Below, piece after piece: positions 13,441 through 27,800 of a DNA stretch of 64,000 nt. The stretch is from contig NW_023998416.1 in NCBI RefSeq assembly GCF_014805625.2, forward strand, positions 15,409,174 to 15,473,173. Direction: 5' to 3'. Numbering within the stretch: the first letter of the stretch is position 1; each line of letters begins with the position of its first letter. The notes under the pieces are model-generated. The model searched no databases. It had not been told where the DNA came from and worked only from the letters and a program-made list of their open reading frames with translations. The position numbers and the translations under genes are program-made. This DNA comes from Glossina fuscipes (lineage: Eukaryota; Arthropoda; Insecta; Diptera; Glossinidae).

Positions 13441-16194
13441 TACTTCAGAATGCTGAAATACTAACTAGAGAATAAACTACCGCTCGAAATGGATAAAACA
13501 AAAAATTAGAGCAGCTTAATGAAGAATATGCGAAAGATTTAAAGAACGCTATTGATAATAAATTAGAGGAACTTAACAAGAATTTGCAAGAAATTTAAAT
13601 ATCTTTCAAAACTTTTGCCTAAAATCTGAAGAGGTAATATATACGTTATAACCGAAATATTAATGGGGAAAAAACCGATTAAAAATAGAAAATAATTTGC
13701 ACGATATCCTTTTTTTAATGACTCTATAAGTACTTGTTTAAATGCTATAATAACATAAGTCTTTAACAATTGAATTGATAAATTTCTCATAATTTTGATA
13801 TTCTAAATGTTTGTCCATTCTGCAGACTCTTTCTAAAAAGTTAATGTTAATAAAAATTAAAGAACGGTAACGTTAAAACCGGTTATCTACTTTTAATACA
13901 ATAATGCCGCATAAAAACATATACATAAACCAAGCAAAGTTGAAACAAATCTCTCTTTTAAAGTTGCGTTTGTAAACAAACATCTGCAGAGGAAAAACAT
14001 AAACAGCTGTTGAAAATAAATTATTAATTGCAAAGTTTGAAAAAATTAGAAACAATCACTTCAACATTCAAATTAATTTACTATTTTATAGCCGAATAGA
14101 AATTCTACATCATTTTCTATTCGTTTCATTTTGCATGCTTGTTTATTGCTTACCATATGTAGTTCAATTATACAAAACACAATTTGGCCCTCATTTTTCA
14201 TGCAGTTTTTATTCTGCCTAAACATAGTTAATATTCATTCACAGAGATTTTGTATCATGAAAAGCCGGTAGAGAGGTTTCGCGCAGGCTTAGTAAATGCA
14301 AGTTTTTAATAATAAAAGTCTTTCCGTCGTTTTTAATTCTTTGCTTAAAATTTTTTGAATGATAGTAAAGATTGTAAAGGGCAAAGGTGTGTGTATATGA
14401 GATATATAGAGAATGATAGCAGTAATAATAATTATAAAATATAATAGATATATATAATAGTCATAAATAAAAGAAATAGCAACAACCTCTTCAGAATGTA
14501 AGCAAATAAAATATGCACATACACACACGCACTAACAAAATCGGAAAATATACAAGATTGCAAGATGCAACAACAAAATCAACATCTTTTGACGATTCGA
14601 TATGTAAACAAACAAACAAGTACGAATAAATGTAAACAAAATTTGTATCCCTGTCATCAGATTGTTTTATGAATCCAAAAACGCTATCAACAACATGTTG
14701 ATCCTTTGTTGATGTTATCGCATACTTACTGAGTAATTCCATAAACTAACACTAGGACATATAAGCCACAAATCTATTGGTTTAGTCCATCTCCATTCAA
14801 CAAACCAAAAAAAAATAAATAAATAAAAATAAACTAACACTACACATTTTAATTTTTTTGTGTTTGAAAAAACTACAATAATAAAATGCGGCTTAATTTA
14901 AGTCAAAGTAATCAACTGTCACCGATTTTTGAATTGCAAAAAAGTAAATTTTTTGAGTGGAACTATAAACTAACCTTATTAGCTTAGTCCTGTCAATCTC
15001 AACAAATCCAAAAATAAAATAAAATCCGATTAGTTTTCAATAAATTTATGTTAGACAAACTTTCAGACAGAATGGTCATTTCTTGTTAATCTAAGTATTT
15101 AATTTATCGGATAAGAACGTATCTTAATGTGAATGTGCTGTGTAAGTTTTATCATTATGGAAAGTTTGAAAGTTCAGCTACGATTGATAAGCTAACGCAA
15201 CTTTTTCCATTTTAATAATTTTGGCATTATTTATTCAACAAAATTTCTTTGTCAAGATCTATAGAAAAAACTGAACATATTTAGATGTCACAGAAAATGA
15301 TATCTGTCTCAATACTTCCAAAAAGCATAAGCCCACTGGCGCTATTTATACGAAAAATGGGTTACTGAAAAATTTATAAATGTGAATAACAATTTTTTAT
15401 ATAAAGAACGATGCAACGGTACAAGGGTTGAAATTAGCATATTTCAATGAAGTTACACTAACGTATTCCTATTTGGGAACGCTCTCGAATAAACATAGCA
15501 ACTACCTTTTCCTGAGTGTGCCCTTCACGCACCTTTCTTGAAAGAGCAGACTATGACAAATGAACAAGTTTCATGACCAAGGCAATCTATTCGGAAGTTT
15601 CATCCACCTTAAAATTTCTATCGCGCGGGCATTATATTTACAAAAATATTTTTACAGGGTCGAAAGTTATAGACGAAAATATGAAAAAATTATCCGTTTT
15701 TTCGTAGGTTGGCTTAGTTTCTCGTTTATGGTGGGCTTGTATGTGGGCAGATTGCAAACTTGTCTTCAACATTGGATACCTGATCGATCAAGGCGGGTTC
15801 GGGCCAAATTTCAGTGACCGTGGCAAGTCGACAAAAATACGGAATCAAAATGACACCTTCTGGTAAAAGTAGGTTTACGCAAAACGTCGTTAGTTCTCGT
15901 ATTAACTAAAGTTATTTCGATTATAGCAAGGGCAGCTTGATCGCTTTAGCCTGTGAGCGTCTCAAGAATCTGTATAACAATAAAAGTGACTCATACAACA
16001 AGAATTTATATAACACGGAACGAATTTACCACGCCTAGGCGTCATTTGAATTCATTTAAATCAACTTGACAGGCGATCTTAGTTCACTAATCTTTTAAGT
16101 AACTTCCTTCCTGCTTATCTGCACAAAAAAAAAAAATAAAACAAGTAACATATTTAAGATTAAGATTTTAAATGATTTTTCTTTAATCAGGATG
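13441..16194. other. intergenic, no gene seen
   Basis: AT-rich DNA with short frames only. The two minus-strand frames at 14289-14742 are low-complexity and lack family features. 15480-15830 has slightly higher GC and may be another eroded repeat, but no protein or terminal structure was recognised. Confidence 0.4.
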
Positions 16195-18181
16195 TTATGC
16201 CTTAGTTTTCTTATATGCTTTTTTTGCTTCTTTATCCTTTTGGTCAATTAGTCTGCGTTTTTTCTTAAGTAACCACTCTTCCTTTTCCTTCACTTGTTTT
16301 TCTCGTATCAATTTGCGGAATAAATTTCGATGCCGCGGTTTTACCATACGAGCTTGTAGACGATGTTCATCGATTTTGTTTTTTCGCAACAAACGTTTAT
16401 CCTCTTTACAAATCTTACCAGATTCGACAGACATATTCTTTTTCTATAAAAATTAAAAAATATATTTGTTATTGCGTTAAATTAATGCCACATTTCACCT
16501 ACTTCATGTAAACGTCGTTTTTCTTTTTCATTTGCTTTGGAATTCTTCTCCTTGTTTTCTTCAATACCATCTTCAGATTTCTCCTCGTGTACACTTTCAA
16601 CAAATTGGTCCACTTCAGCATTTTCCTCCTGATAAGCTTTTTCAAGTTGAAAATCCATGAAATTTTGTGAAACTTCAGAATTGACCGGTTCAACATCGTT
16701 TTCAGGCGATTCTTCATCACTCTGTTCATGAACCTCAATATTCGCAGGATCGTGTATCTCCTCTGGCGGTATGTAGGCATCCCGATTGGGTTCGACGAAA
16801 GGTGACAGGTGAGGCGGTAGGACAACACCAATGAAGTATTTACTAGTGGGCAACAGTTGGCGTTTGTTCACACAATCAAATACCCACTGGGGCTGTATAT
16901 AATCACGCGATATATACTGTTTATTAAGGCTAGGTCGATCGACAATTTGATGAGTAATAGTTTCATCAGATTCATCAAATGTAGCACCGGAAAACACTGT
17001 TGAATCCCAAGACACTCTTGCACCAAACGATCGAAGCAAAATGACTAACGGTTCGCGCGGTACTTCGCGATTGATAAAAAATTTCAAGCCTTTGAAAAGA
17101 GATTTCAGACGAGCTATTTCTTGAGCTTCTTTTTTCATTTTTAAAATGCGTCTTGAATCACCGTCCTGCTCTAACAACTCTAAATCAATCACATTATCAT
17201 CTTCATCTTCAGCTATTTTATCAGTGCGTTCTAACTCAAAGTTTAAGGCAGCAATGCGATCAGATATGAATGAAGATTCATCATTTAACGTCTCCTCAGA
17301 GTCTTTAAGTACCCCAACAGGGAACTGCGGTGGATACGCCAAATTTTGGCTATGATATAAACGATAGTTTGCAAAGCCTAACATAATGGAATAGAACTCT
17401 ACAAAGATAGACATGACCTTAAAGTCTACTTCCTCCTTAGAGTGTGGTTTAAATGGATAGTAGTGTGGTACGATCCAAGTCACCTTCTGGCCTTTAATGT
17501 CAGCTTGAAAATAAAAGCCTTTGATCGAGATGAAAACCTTTCGTAAAGATTTTGAAGCTATAATATAATGCAAGAACTCGATAGTAAGACGACGGCAGAG
17601 AGCAGACTGGTCTCTGGGGATCAGACGTAATGAAGGAAAGGTACTAAATAAAAATAGTAAAGTCAAACAATCATCCAAATCCTTGATTGCATCTATAAAT
17701 GTAGGATAACGTTCTTTGACTATATGATCGATTTTTAGCTCAGGATATTGGGCCAAACGTCTTTTCAAGTTACGAAAGTCTTTAATAGCACGATCACGGC
17801 CTGTTTTCTTTGCAAAAATCTAAAAAAGAACAATTAGTTACTCCTTCTCTCAAAAGGGTGCACTTACCTTGTAGTCACGCAATGTCCAAACTATAGGCTC
17901 ATGTAAGAGAAAGCGTATATCTTTTGCATGATATAAAATCTTAATGTCAGAAGAGCCTTTTTGGGCACGTCGTCTGTGTTTTGGCTCTCGGGGATATACG
18001 CCCTTAATTATGCACAACCGACGAAAGTCATTTAATGATAGTTGCAGTTTCCGTAAAGCAGCTCTCCTGGTTATATACTGTTTGGCTTCGCCAGACTCGT
18101 ACTAAGAAAATAGAGGTAAGCATTCATCATTAGAGAGATATATTAATTTAGTAGAATAATTACTTTTCTTGGTCGTCGCAT
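16195..18181 (-). CDS. Pes: Pescadillo, ribosome biogenesis factor
   Basis: Four exons (18181-18164, 18101-17868, 17819-16503, 16443-16195) give 605 residues. Exon 1 is only MRRPRK. Pescadillo belongs to the nucleolar PeBoW complex that drives 27S pre-rRNA processing and 60S subunit assembly. The Pescadillo N-domain fills residues 1 to about 285 ([59 protein letters not shown]). A BRCT domain spans roughly residues 332-425 ([34 protein letters not shown]). An acidic stretch and a basic coiled tail follow ([20 protein letters not shown]). The last exon matters: the frame of exon 3 would stop shortly after 16503, but the GAA|GTAGGT donor and TTTTATAG acceptor join in phase 0 to the basic tail expected of the family. 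It is divergent with unextended, 704 bp away. Confidence 0.95.
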
Positions 18182-18885
18182 TTTTACAACAGTTTATCAA
18201 CGGTCAAATTACTAAGAAATTATAATTTTTACAAAACAAATTCACACACGTGTGCTTTTAGAAGTAATTCACTACATATGACATTTCAAGATTAGGGTTA
18301 CCAACTCTTTTGATTTCCATAGCGTAACATTAATGTGATTATATATGGGCGAATGGAAAATACACGAAGCAACTGTGCACGAATATTAGACGTCTTATCT
18401 TGTAAATAGCTAAGGAGGAACATAAAATGAAATCGAGCTCGCTTGTTAGGCGCACAAGCCCACAAAAGTTAAGCTAAAGAGAAACTGAAATTGTGAAGAC
18501 TTAAAAAATAAAACTGAAATCCACGAAAAATTTTGCAATAGAAATTAGCCAATGCCTTCCTGACTTTTGCGTACATAATTTCTTACAATAACAATTTCAC
18601 CATACCAAATTTCCTCCTAAATTAAAAGCGCCTAATGCGAAAAATTTCATAAATCAATAGTGGCAACATTGGCAATTAAAATAAAAACATGACCAAAATA
18701 TCAAAATAGTCAAAGAAAAGTCGGAAAAGTGAAAGATTTGTTTTTTGCGGAGAATTGTGCGAGAAAAATTGCTCTACTAGTGGGGTGCGATTTCAACTTG
18801 AGTTATTATCGAAATATAAAATTTCTAAAAATAATTATAGCCAAGAGCATTTGTACGAAAAAAACGGGAGAATTAATTAATTGAA
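18182..18885. promoter_or_regulatory. divergent promoter region, Pes / uex
   Basis: 704 bp separate the two start codons, so both promoters and 5' UTRs must share it unless distant first exons exist. I see no TATA box or clear DRE. An in-frame TAA at 18874 closes the uex frame just before its ATG. The assignment rests on gene orientation. Confidence 0.45.
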
Positions 18886-21800
18886 ATGGAAATAAAACAA
18901 AAGCCACATTCAGAAAATAAGCGGACTAGGAAGAAGATAAGTGAAAAATCCAAAAATTTAATAAAAACAACTAGCATAGGATATAAAAGTGAAAAATTAA
19001 AAGTCGAAAAATCAATTTTACCTATACGTGCTGCAACATTGATGAGGCCGGCTTCAAACTCGTTGTCATGTTTTAATAAATTAATATGCCCTTATCGGCA
19101 TTTTTTAACATTAAATGTATTGATTTTCCTAATTTTTATGAGTTTAATAAACTTTGCAAATTGTGTCTATATTAACACTGGAAGGAATTTACAAAAACAG
19201 GAGGAGGCGTCGCTAAGATTCAAAAGAAGTTATTTTGAAATTAATAACAAAATCGAGAATCGTCAGATACGTTCCGAAGAAGCACCGTTGGCTGAGAGGA
19301 GGTGAGTGCTAAAGGAAATAACAAATATATCTGCTAATCTTCGTTGGCGACCTCCGATTTTTATGACATCAAAATAATTGCAAAAAACTGTACAAACTAT
19401 TCTTTCACAATGCATTAAAATGTATACGTGCCTCTTGTGTGATGATAACATTAACAACAACAAAGCAATAATAAAAATAGTATTATGTTTTAGACCTCCT
19501 TTCAGATCATGAAAAATAAGTAAATATACTTATGGCAGGCACTTGCTTTACAATGATTATGTGTATTATTTGCATCAACTTTTTTATTTATATGTGCTCT
19601 TAATTCCCTTATCTTTTTGTGTCACAATTTTATAAGGCTAGAATACAAGGTCAATGCAACAATAAAATGGGTAAAATTCATTTTGTCATCAAAGGGTATT
19701 TGGCGCCTTACGATTTTGATATAAAAAACCTAACGCACACTTTTCACTTCGATACGTTGGTTGCTAGATGTGCATCTTTGAACCATTAAAACACTTATAA
19801 AAAATGATTTTGAGGTCGTAGTCTTGCTTTTTATTCTATGAAAATATATAAAAATTATTATATCGTTATATATATAATTATTTTGATCTTTGTATTATTT
19901 TCAAGTCTCAGCTCTCTTATAGAAAATTGATTATTCGATTGTAATGATAGTCTTATCTTCAAGCATATGTCTTTACATGTCAATCACCGCTAAAGTTAGC
20001 GTTATAATATCAATTGTAGGAATTTTTATTTTATTTATTTATATTCGAATATAAATTCTGTCATTTTGCACCTGTTTAAAGAAAAGAAACTGTTTCAAAT
20101 ATTTTGTTTAGATATAACAGACTGTATGACTCTGTAAAATGAATGATAAATAAAATTTACGTTTAGCAAGTTTTTCTATAAGAATTATAAAGAAAAAATA
20201 TTAGACAAGTTAAACGCTCGTAAACAAGTATGAATTTTAATAAAAAAAAATTTTTATCAGATCAAAAGCCGTACCCTTACTATTTCATCGTTTACTTATA
20301 TATTTTTAGTAAAAATGATTTTCTTTGGATTTTCTTGACATTTGCGACTTGTGCGATGAACACAAGAAAACAAGACGGACAGACAAGCTCTAAAAAGTGA
20401 GTGAGTGAATGTGCTTTTCTGTCGGTAGGCAATTGGGTACGTATGAGCCTATTTTTAACGTGGAAAGGCTTACGATTGCGTAAGTGTATCTTGTACATAC
20501 ATCATTGAATAAAGTTTTGGATTAACAGCAAATTTTGAACCTTAAATATCAAATCTTTCGAAAATTTATCAATTTGCGATTTGTTATAAAAAGCAGACAG
20601 ATATGCGTACTTATTTTATTATGCCATTTTTCTGATAAAAGATTTTAACGATGATTAAAGAACTTCTAGCGTCTCTGCGCCAAAAACGCTTCCCTCTGGA
20701 CAGAGAAGATTACTTTTTGACCTCCTTCTATGTAAACGTTCTGTCGATCAGAGAACACAAGTCCTTAAGCAGCAACAAGGTTGATTTGTTGTTCCGAAAG
20801 ATAATGGTTTGACATATAAATGCATTGCGGTAGGCTTAAAGTACATAGATCTTTTTTTGCGCACCTTTCCGCACACATAAATATTTTCGTGAAAATTAAG
20901 CCTTCACCTAGTAACAATTTTTACGACGAAGGTAAGTAAAGAATTTTTGTAGGGGAAGCGAAGTATGGTATTTATCAGTCTATCCTGCATAACTGTAAAA
21001 TTTTAAAGTGCTCTTAATAAAAAGTTAAACGAGATCTCAATGTCAACTTAATCTTATTTAAAGGAATGTCGAGCTCGGCCTAAGACCTTTTAATGAAACA
21101 AGATCCATATCTTTAGGTAAAATTTTGAAACAATAGGGCTTGTTGTAATCGCAATAATTATTTCAAGTGCTTAAGAGATAAACCATAGGAAATTTGCAAA
21201 ATTTTATAAGCAATTTATCGTTCGTTTAAGCGGAACTCAAGATATTATGTCGCCGGGATGTCACGTATACATTGTAAGATCAAGACGTCCTCTCTAGACG
21301 CCAAGAATCCTTTCAATATTTATTTGCGTCAGCGGTTATCACCGTCTCCCGCAATTCGTAGGGATTTAGAAGGTTTACTATGGACACGTACAAGTATTCT
21401 TTGATATATTTCCTTGAAAGTTATAAATTATCACCATAAAGGGTCTATTAAGGAGCTATGAGCTAATCCATTAGACATGAGGCAAAGAGACTTGTATGAC
21501 ATCCATGTGGAAGCCACTGGAACAAGTCTTACAAATATCATTTCTGAGTACCAATAGGCTTATCACAGTTGATCTTCCTTGCTGTCTTGCTGAAATGAAT
21601 GTTGACATGAAAGTGTGGACGACTAAATGGTGAAGGTAATACGTATGGCTAATACAGTCCTGGAACAATTTCGCTCGAACACCCTCGCTCACAACATATT
21701 TTAAATATCAAAATTTGCGGTCCTTTGGACCCTAGATCGATTTCTTTTTAATTAGTCATAGTGATTATTCAAAAACAATGATGTCTTCTATTCGAACTTA

Positions 21801-24800
21801 GGTGGCTCCATCTGCGCCCGGTTAACTAAATACAACGCGAGCTGGGACGTGATTGGTTCCGAAAGCATTTTCTTGCATTGAAATGTTTCACGTCCAGGCA
21901 CAGCAAACGAGCATCACAATTGTGTGTTTTGCGATTGCTGTCTGCCCACTTAAAGCAGAAAACTGTTGCAACCACTGCTGGGATTATGATTCTACCTACC
22001 CTCGTTTTACGGAACGTGGAAGTTGTTCCCCGTGTTAGGACTGATCTTTCTTGAACGAAATCTATCTCATAATTCTTGGGCTTGGTAGCTAATATCTACG
22101 TCGATGTATGTAAAACGTTCAAGTAACGCCGCGTTGAGCTTAGTAGGCTACGGAAACTATTAAATCGGTATAGTGAACCATTAAAGACATATTGACTTTA
22201 GAAAACTCCGAAAACGTGCCCTTGATTGTGATGCAACATAGGTCAATCACCCTCGGTGTAGCTTCGCGATGGGCTGCTGTTGTATAGCGTATATATGCGC
22301 CGATTTTCCATTTTATGTCTATATATATATAGGACGTTATACTGATTTTTTATGGATAACATATCTAACTTTTGTTGTTTGCTCCAAAATTAAAAATCAT
22401 ATTCTTTTCTTGCAACATGAGATTTTAGATTGCGCCCTATTTTAAAAGAACTTGATATACATAAGAGCGCTAAGTGGTCCTATATATGTTCTGCAAACAA
22501 ACAATCAAAGTTTTATTTTGTTTTGTAATATGATGCTCTCTTCTGTGTTTTGTTTATTATTTTTCTCTAAGCAATTTGCTCTTGAAACGGCCAGTATATT
22601 AACTTTTCTTCTAGATGACATACCAAACAGTGTATGACTTTGATTTTCGTCTACGCAATATTGATGCAAAATGATAAGTGGTTCCCTACTTCCCTCTAGC
22701 TTACGCTCTTTGATCCCTCGTCAATTCGCATCAGTTCTCCTGTCGCTGTTGATTTGGCCGTACAGGCTGCTGTGAATAGAACCTTGTAAGTAAAGTTTTC
22801 GCATATATCTCACATAAACATGAATGAACCGTGGCCTTGATATTTCGCCCTTTTATTCTGGGAGCTGGTAGAACTATTATTTTGTTGCAGGTGTCTTTAC
22901 CATCGTATGAATCAGTCGTCATGCTTATATGCAGTAACCTGACAATTGTATGACAACAAAATTTTGTCGTCCTTTTTGTCGGCATTCAATTCTTGGGACT
23001 CCGGCCATGTGGATGCTCCTCAATCAAATTATCTTATTACTCTTACCAAGAGCTTCTTTCTCCTTTTAAGAAACAGGTTCCTTTCCATATATCCTATAAC
23101 AAAAAAATCTACTTTGCGTCTTATAATATTATTAGCTCCTCGAGTATTTTCTACATCACCTAACAAAGAATCTTTTCTGCATTTATGTTTATTCGTCCCT
23201 TTTACATATCAACAAGCATTTTTTATCTGGGTTAATATATAGTTTTCTTTGTTACATGAATATATAGAGTTTTTAAAATATAATTCGAACCATTTTCCAT
23301 AGCCTTCGCTCTTTGCGGACTGTTAGTTAAACACAAGACAAAGAAGCTTAGATCGGTTCCAGAGCACTTTTCTAAATGATGATAAGTCTATCTGAAATCC
23401 GTACCGCAAGCAGTGTTGGGCTGGGGATGGCTTGAAGTGTATGTTAGCGTGGACTGAACGAAGCTTTATAAGAGGCTTGGGGGCGTTTGTTTATTTGTTG
23501 GTCAAAATATTTTTTTTAACCCTTTAATATCTCTTTCATATATTTCCCTTTTCTTTATGAAGCTGTCGACTTTTAGTTTTCATTATCATGTAATATTCTT
23601 CATCTTCCTGAGCAATTTCTTTTCAATTTCGCAGCTTGCATGTTATTTTTAAACTTTCTTCGCTCCGCTCGATTCCGTGGTCCCTGGTCATGCTCATGCT
23701 TTGCATATCTATTATTCTATGTGTGTGTGCGTGTGGTTTGCACGCATGTAATCAAACTTGTATCAGGGTGCGTTTCTTGACTCATTTATATTTAAATGGA
23801 CTTTTATTTATTTCTCTTAATTATTTAAATTGATTTGTTGTTGCATATTTAGATTTTGCCTTTTCTTCTGAATCTTATCCTGAAGTGTACACGTTTTTTA
23901 TTGCTTACAATAATTCACGATGCGTATGCATACGCTTAAATGCATATATGTATGTGAGACCATAACAAGTGGGGATTTTAACCTTCACCATATTTGGGGA
24001 AGGAAGTTGTTTCACATATTTTGTATAATACTCTTGGGAAGCTTTTTCAATAGTAATTCGAATTATGAGAATAAAAAATGGTGTAAACCAACTATCAATT
24101 TTTTTTTTTTTTAAGAATTTGTAAATAAAACTTTGTAATAAAATCTGACGCGTTAAAATATGTGCTTTATCATTGAACACTTCTCAATGCATATAATGTA
24201 TATGTATGCATATGAGTTCTTTCTTTACGTATGTACACATTTATAAAAATAAACACAAGCTTCCGTTTTCTTCTTATTCAGAAAAACATAACAAAATATT
24301 TTTTCAATGATACAAATTCTATGAGACTTTCAACGGCTAAAATTGTTCAGTTCTTTAAAAAAAAAAAAACAGGAAGAAAATTATAGTCGGTTGCGATCGA
24401 ATCTTTTGCAACCGTCACCGTTATTCCATAAAAGATTGACAAAAAATTAAAAATAAAAAATTTTCATACTCCATAGCAGTTCGTGGGCGCGGTTGTTTTT
24501 TTATTTTTATTTTGTAGAATAATTATAAGAAAATATCTATCTTGTTGTAGTTCATCAGCAACGACCAGAATGTTCTCAGTTTTGATTGTATGGACATATG
24601 GAGATTGTAGGCATATTCTTTGACCTTTTTGGGCGATTATAGGCGATGTCTTCATATTTTCGAATGGCAGAATGGTTATCGCAGATACTAAATAGTTGAA
24701 CAGAGGGGCATATGGGCAGACAAACAGACGGACATGTCTAGGCATATTCCGAAATCAAAAGCAGCCAAGAATTTATATACTCTATGGAGTTGTAAAGTTG

Positions 24801-27800
24801 TTGAAAAAAAATAACATTAAATTTTGGTATACTATAATATTGGATAGTGGCGAGTTTTCCCATTTTCGGACAGATACTACAGCATCACCCAACAGAATAT
24901 ATGCCACAATTTTTATAGATTTATCTGCTCTAGTTTATGAGTAATGAGGCAAAAAACAAATTTTTTACTCCTTTCCTTTTGGGTATTGTAGGCGTGCCCT
25001 TCGCCTGATCTGGCTCATTTTCAATACCAACCCGGGTGCAAGAACTTTTAATGCTCCTGCCAAAGTTGCAGGCGATAGCTTACAATAGACATTACGCAGA
25101 CAGACAGACGGACATGCTCAATTCAATTCAGAATTTAGAGGTTGATCAAGAATACTTTGTGGAATGTATGAAGCTTCCTTTTGGGCGTTGCAAACAGCTT
25201 GACAAAATAAGTATACCCCTGGTGATGGGCATGAAAAAAAAAAATATATATATATATATATATATTAAGTTTCTGCACAAATTGGCTTTAAATACAGGGG
25301 ACGTTTCTCAAGTACTTCAACAGAGCTTCACAAAGACCCTAACACAGCTCTAACAAGTCTACTCAGTTTAACTAAGGAAATCGAAAGTATATTTATAAGC
25401 ACCACGTGAGTCTATATGAAAATGTTTTTTAAAAGAGCAAAAAAAAAAACAACAAAAAAAGCACGTGGCTTATTAACGTTAACAGAGGAAAAAGAATTTG
25501 AATTGTTGTACTCGTTCGAGAGGTACTTCTATTTAGGTAGCTTCACGTGTGTGTAGGTGAAAGTAAGCGGTATTTTTCAGGATGACAGGTACGGGATTTC
25601 TGAGTCAAGTTCATGGAAGAAACGTTCTGGTTGCCTTACAATATTTCAAATGTATTTTTATGAAGAATCACGTGATAGTTGCAAAATTAATTTCGATGGG
25701 AAATAGGTTTCTAAATCGAACCATAGCTTATTCCTGCTTAGTACATATATAGATTCATTGAAAGCTCAAACGGAAATTAAGGTAGAAAGGTGAGGCCTTT
25801 TGTAAACACTCTTCGTTAGAGGCATCAGATCGAATACGGAAATGGGCGTTATACACCACCACTGCGCTCTAACAGTTGACAGTCCCACATTGAGTAAAAT
25901 ATTTTCGAATTGCAACGGTTTGATTGGTTTGATGTGGTGGAGCGTATCAAAAATCCAACCAACCAACTACGATTATAACTTTTCTTATTTGTCATAAATA
26001 AACTAATGTAACCGCATGACCCGCTTGCCAGTAGCACAACGCTTCCAGGTGAATTTATATTTCTTTGTTCCAAATTGTTGCTTCACGTCATTTCTTTACA
26101 AGAAGAGGGAATTATTAGATTGATTTAATCCACTGCGAACGCATTGTTATATGAGCCCCGATTGTCAGTTATGGCCCAGCTTAGATCATGAATGGATATC
26201 TAAGATGTGTTGTATATCTACCGTATATTCAAGTTCTTGTTCATAATTCCATATTGTTTTGTCAGCACCTTGTGAGGTGATTTTAAATCAATCGATCCGT
26301 TCTAATTGGATCCACAAAAACAATGTCGACGAAGTCAATGAAAAGAGTTCGAGGTATAGAAAAGTTTATGCTGATGAACGAAAAATAGGACTGGAGTGTT
26401 CCAACAGAGATGTTAAGTGATACAATTGCGGCCCTCTGTAATGAAAAGCTAAATTGACTGACTTGTTTATTATAAAATAATGCTACATGTGAGTGACAAT
26501 ATCTACGTAAGAACTCTTTTTTTTTTTTTTTTTTTTTTCCTTATTTCAAGAAATTTTTTATTGAGTTTAATAAGTTCAAGCACATGTATTAAAAAATGAA
26601 TGTGTGCATGGGTGTGTGTATATAAAATAGTAATCATATAGTAAACTATATCATGTAAAAAGTATACCAAGATTTAGAATACAAGAAAACTGATGGGATA
26701 AATAAATTAATTAAAAACTCTGCGAAACGTAAACATATTGATAAAAAATGCTATCGCACCGTCGGAAATCGCTGGTATATCCATTTAAACATTTACAAAC
26801 AAAGAGAAAATCTAGAAGAAAGTTTGCAAGACCCTGTGTGTACATACAGTTAATGAGTGCCAACTTCTGTATCGAACTTAGCTAATTTGTCCGTCCGTTT
26901 GTCCAACCATGTATATGGATATGGTAAACTTTTCTCTAATCGGAGATAGATTGATATTGAGATTCTTTACTAATAGAATGCAAGAGATACAGTGATAAGC
27001 ATTTCCCCGCATATTTTAAGAATAATCCTATATACAGTGCAAAAATAGAAAAATGTAACCATAGCCGCCTGATATTGTTAGATTATCGAAATTTCACCTT
27101 GTTCGTGTTCTTTTTAAAAATAAAAAGTGGTGGGTATAGCAGGTTCGTCACAGCCGAATGTAATGCTTTTATTTTATTTAAATATATTGTTATTGTTGTT
27201 TAATAAGATAGTTTATGACAATGCATACAAAATTCATAAAAACTTTTGTAAAAAACATATACAAAATTTTTTCTAAATAATAGCTAAGCGATTACAGGCG
27301 TTATATGTAATTGTGTACATCGAATGATGTCATAAGTATTTCTGTCTATGAACAAGTCGACCAAATTTCCCAAGAAACCGAAGACAACATTCATTAATAA
27401 CGTTCACTGGAAATTGGTTTGTTTACAAAGGTAAAGGCAAATGTACACAAAATTTAGTTATAGGTTATGTTGATGAATTGAATAAGTCTCCCGGGCGGCC
27501 ATTCACCGTCCCCCGGCCAATACATTATCCGTTCAAAATATTTAATTAAATGCAGGAATGACATTTCCTAGTCCAGGAAGATTTTTACACTGACCATGCA
27601 CAGCACATGCGTCTAAACCAAAACCTCTTACAGGCGGCGGATTTACGGTTTTTCATATACTCGAGGCATATGAGAATGCATGAACACTGGTTTTTTTCGT
27701 ACTGACGGAAAGCAAAGATCTCCGGTGTGCATTTCTGCTGAATGCAAGGCTAAGCAAACCCAACGCAATGATAATATAAATTTTTTGCGCAAAGAGAAAT

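Noticed and set aside
14289..14742. two overlapping minus-strand frames
   Set aside because: Low-complexity Tyr/Ile-rich text without splice or family support.
25036..25353. 105-codon open frame
   Set aside because: It lies in a dispersed-repeat copy and runs into a TA microsatellite.
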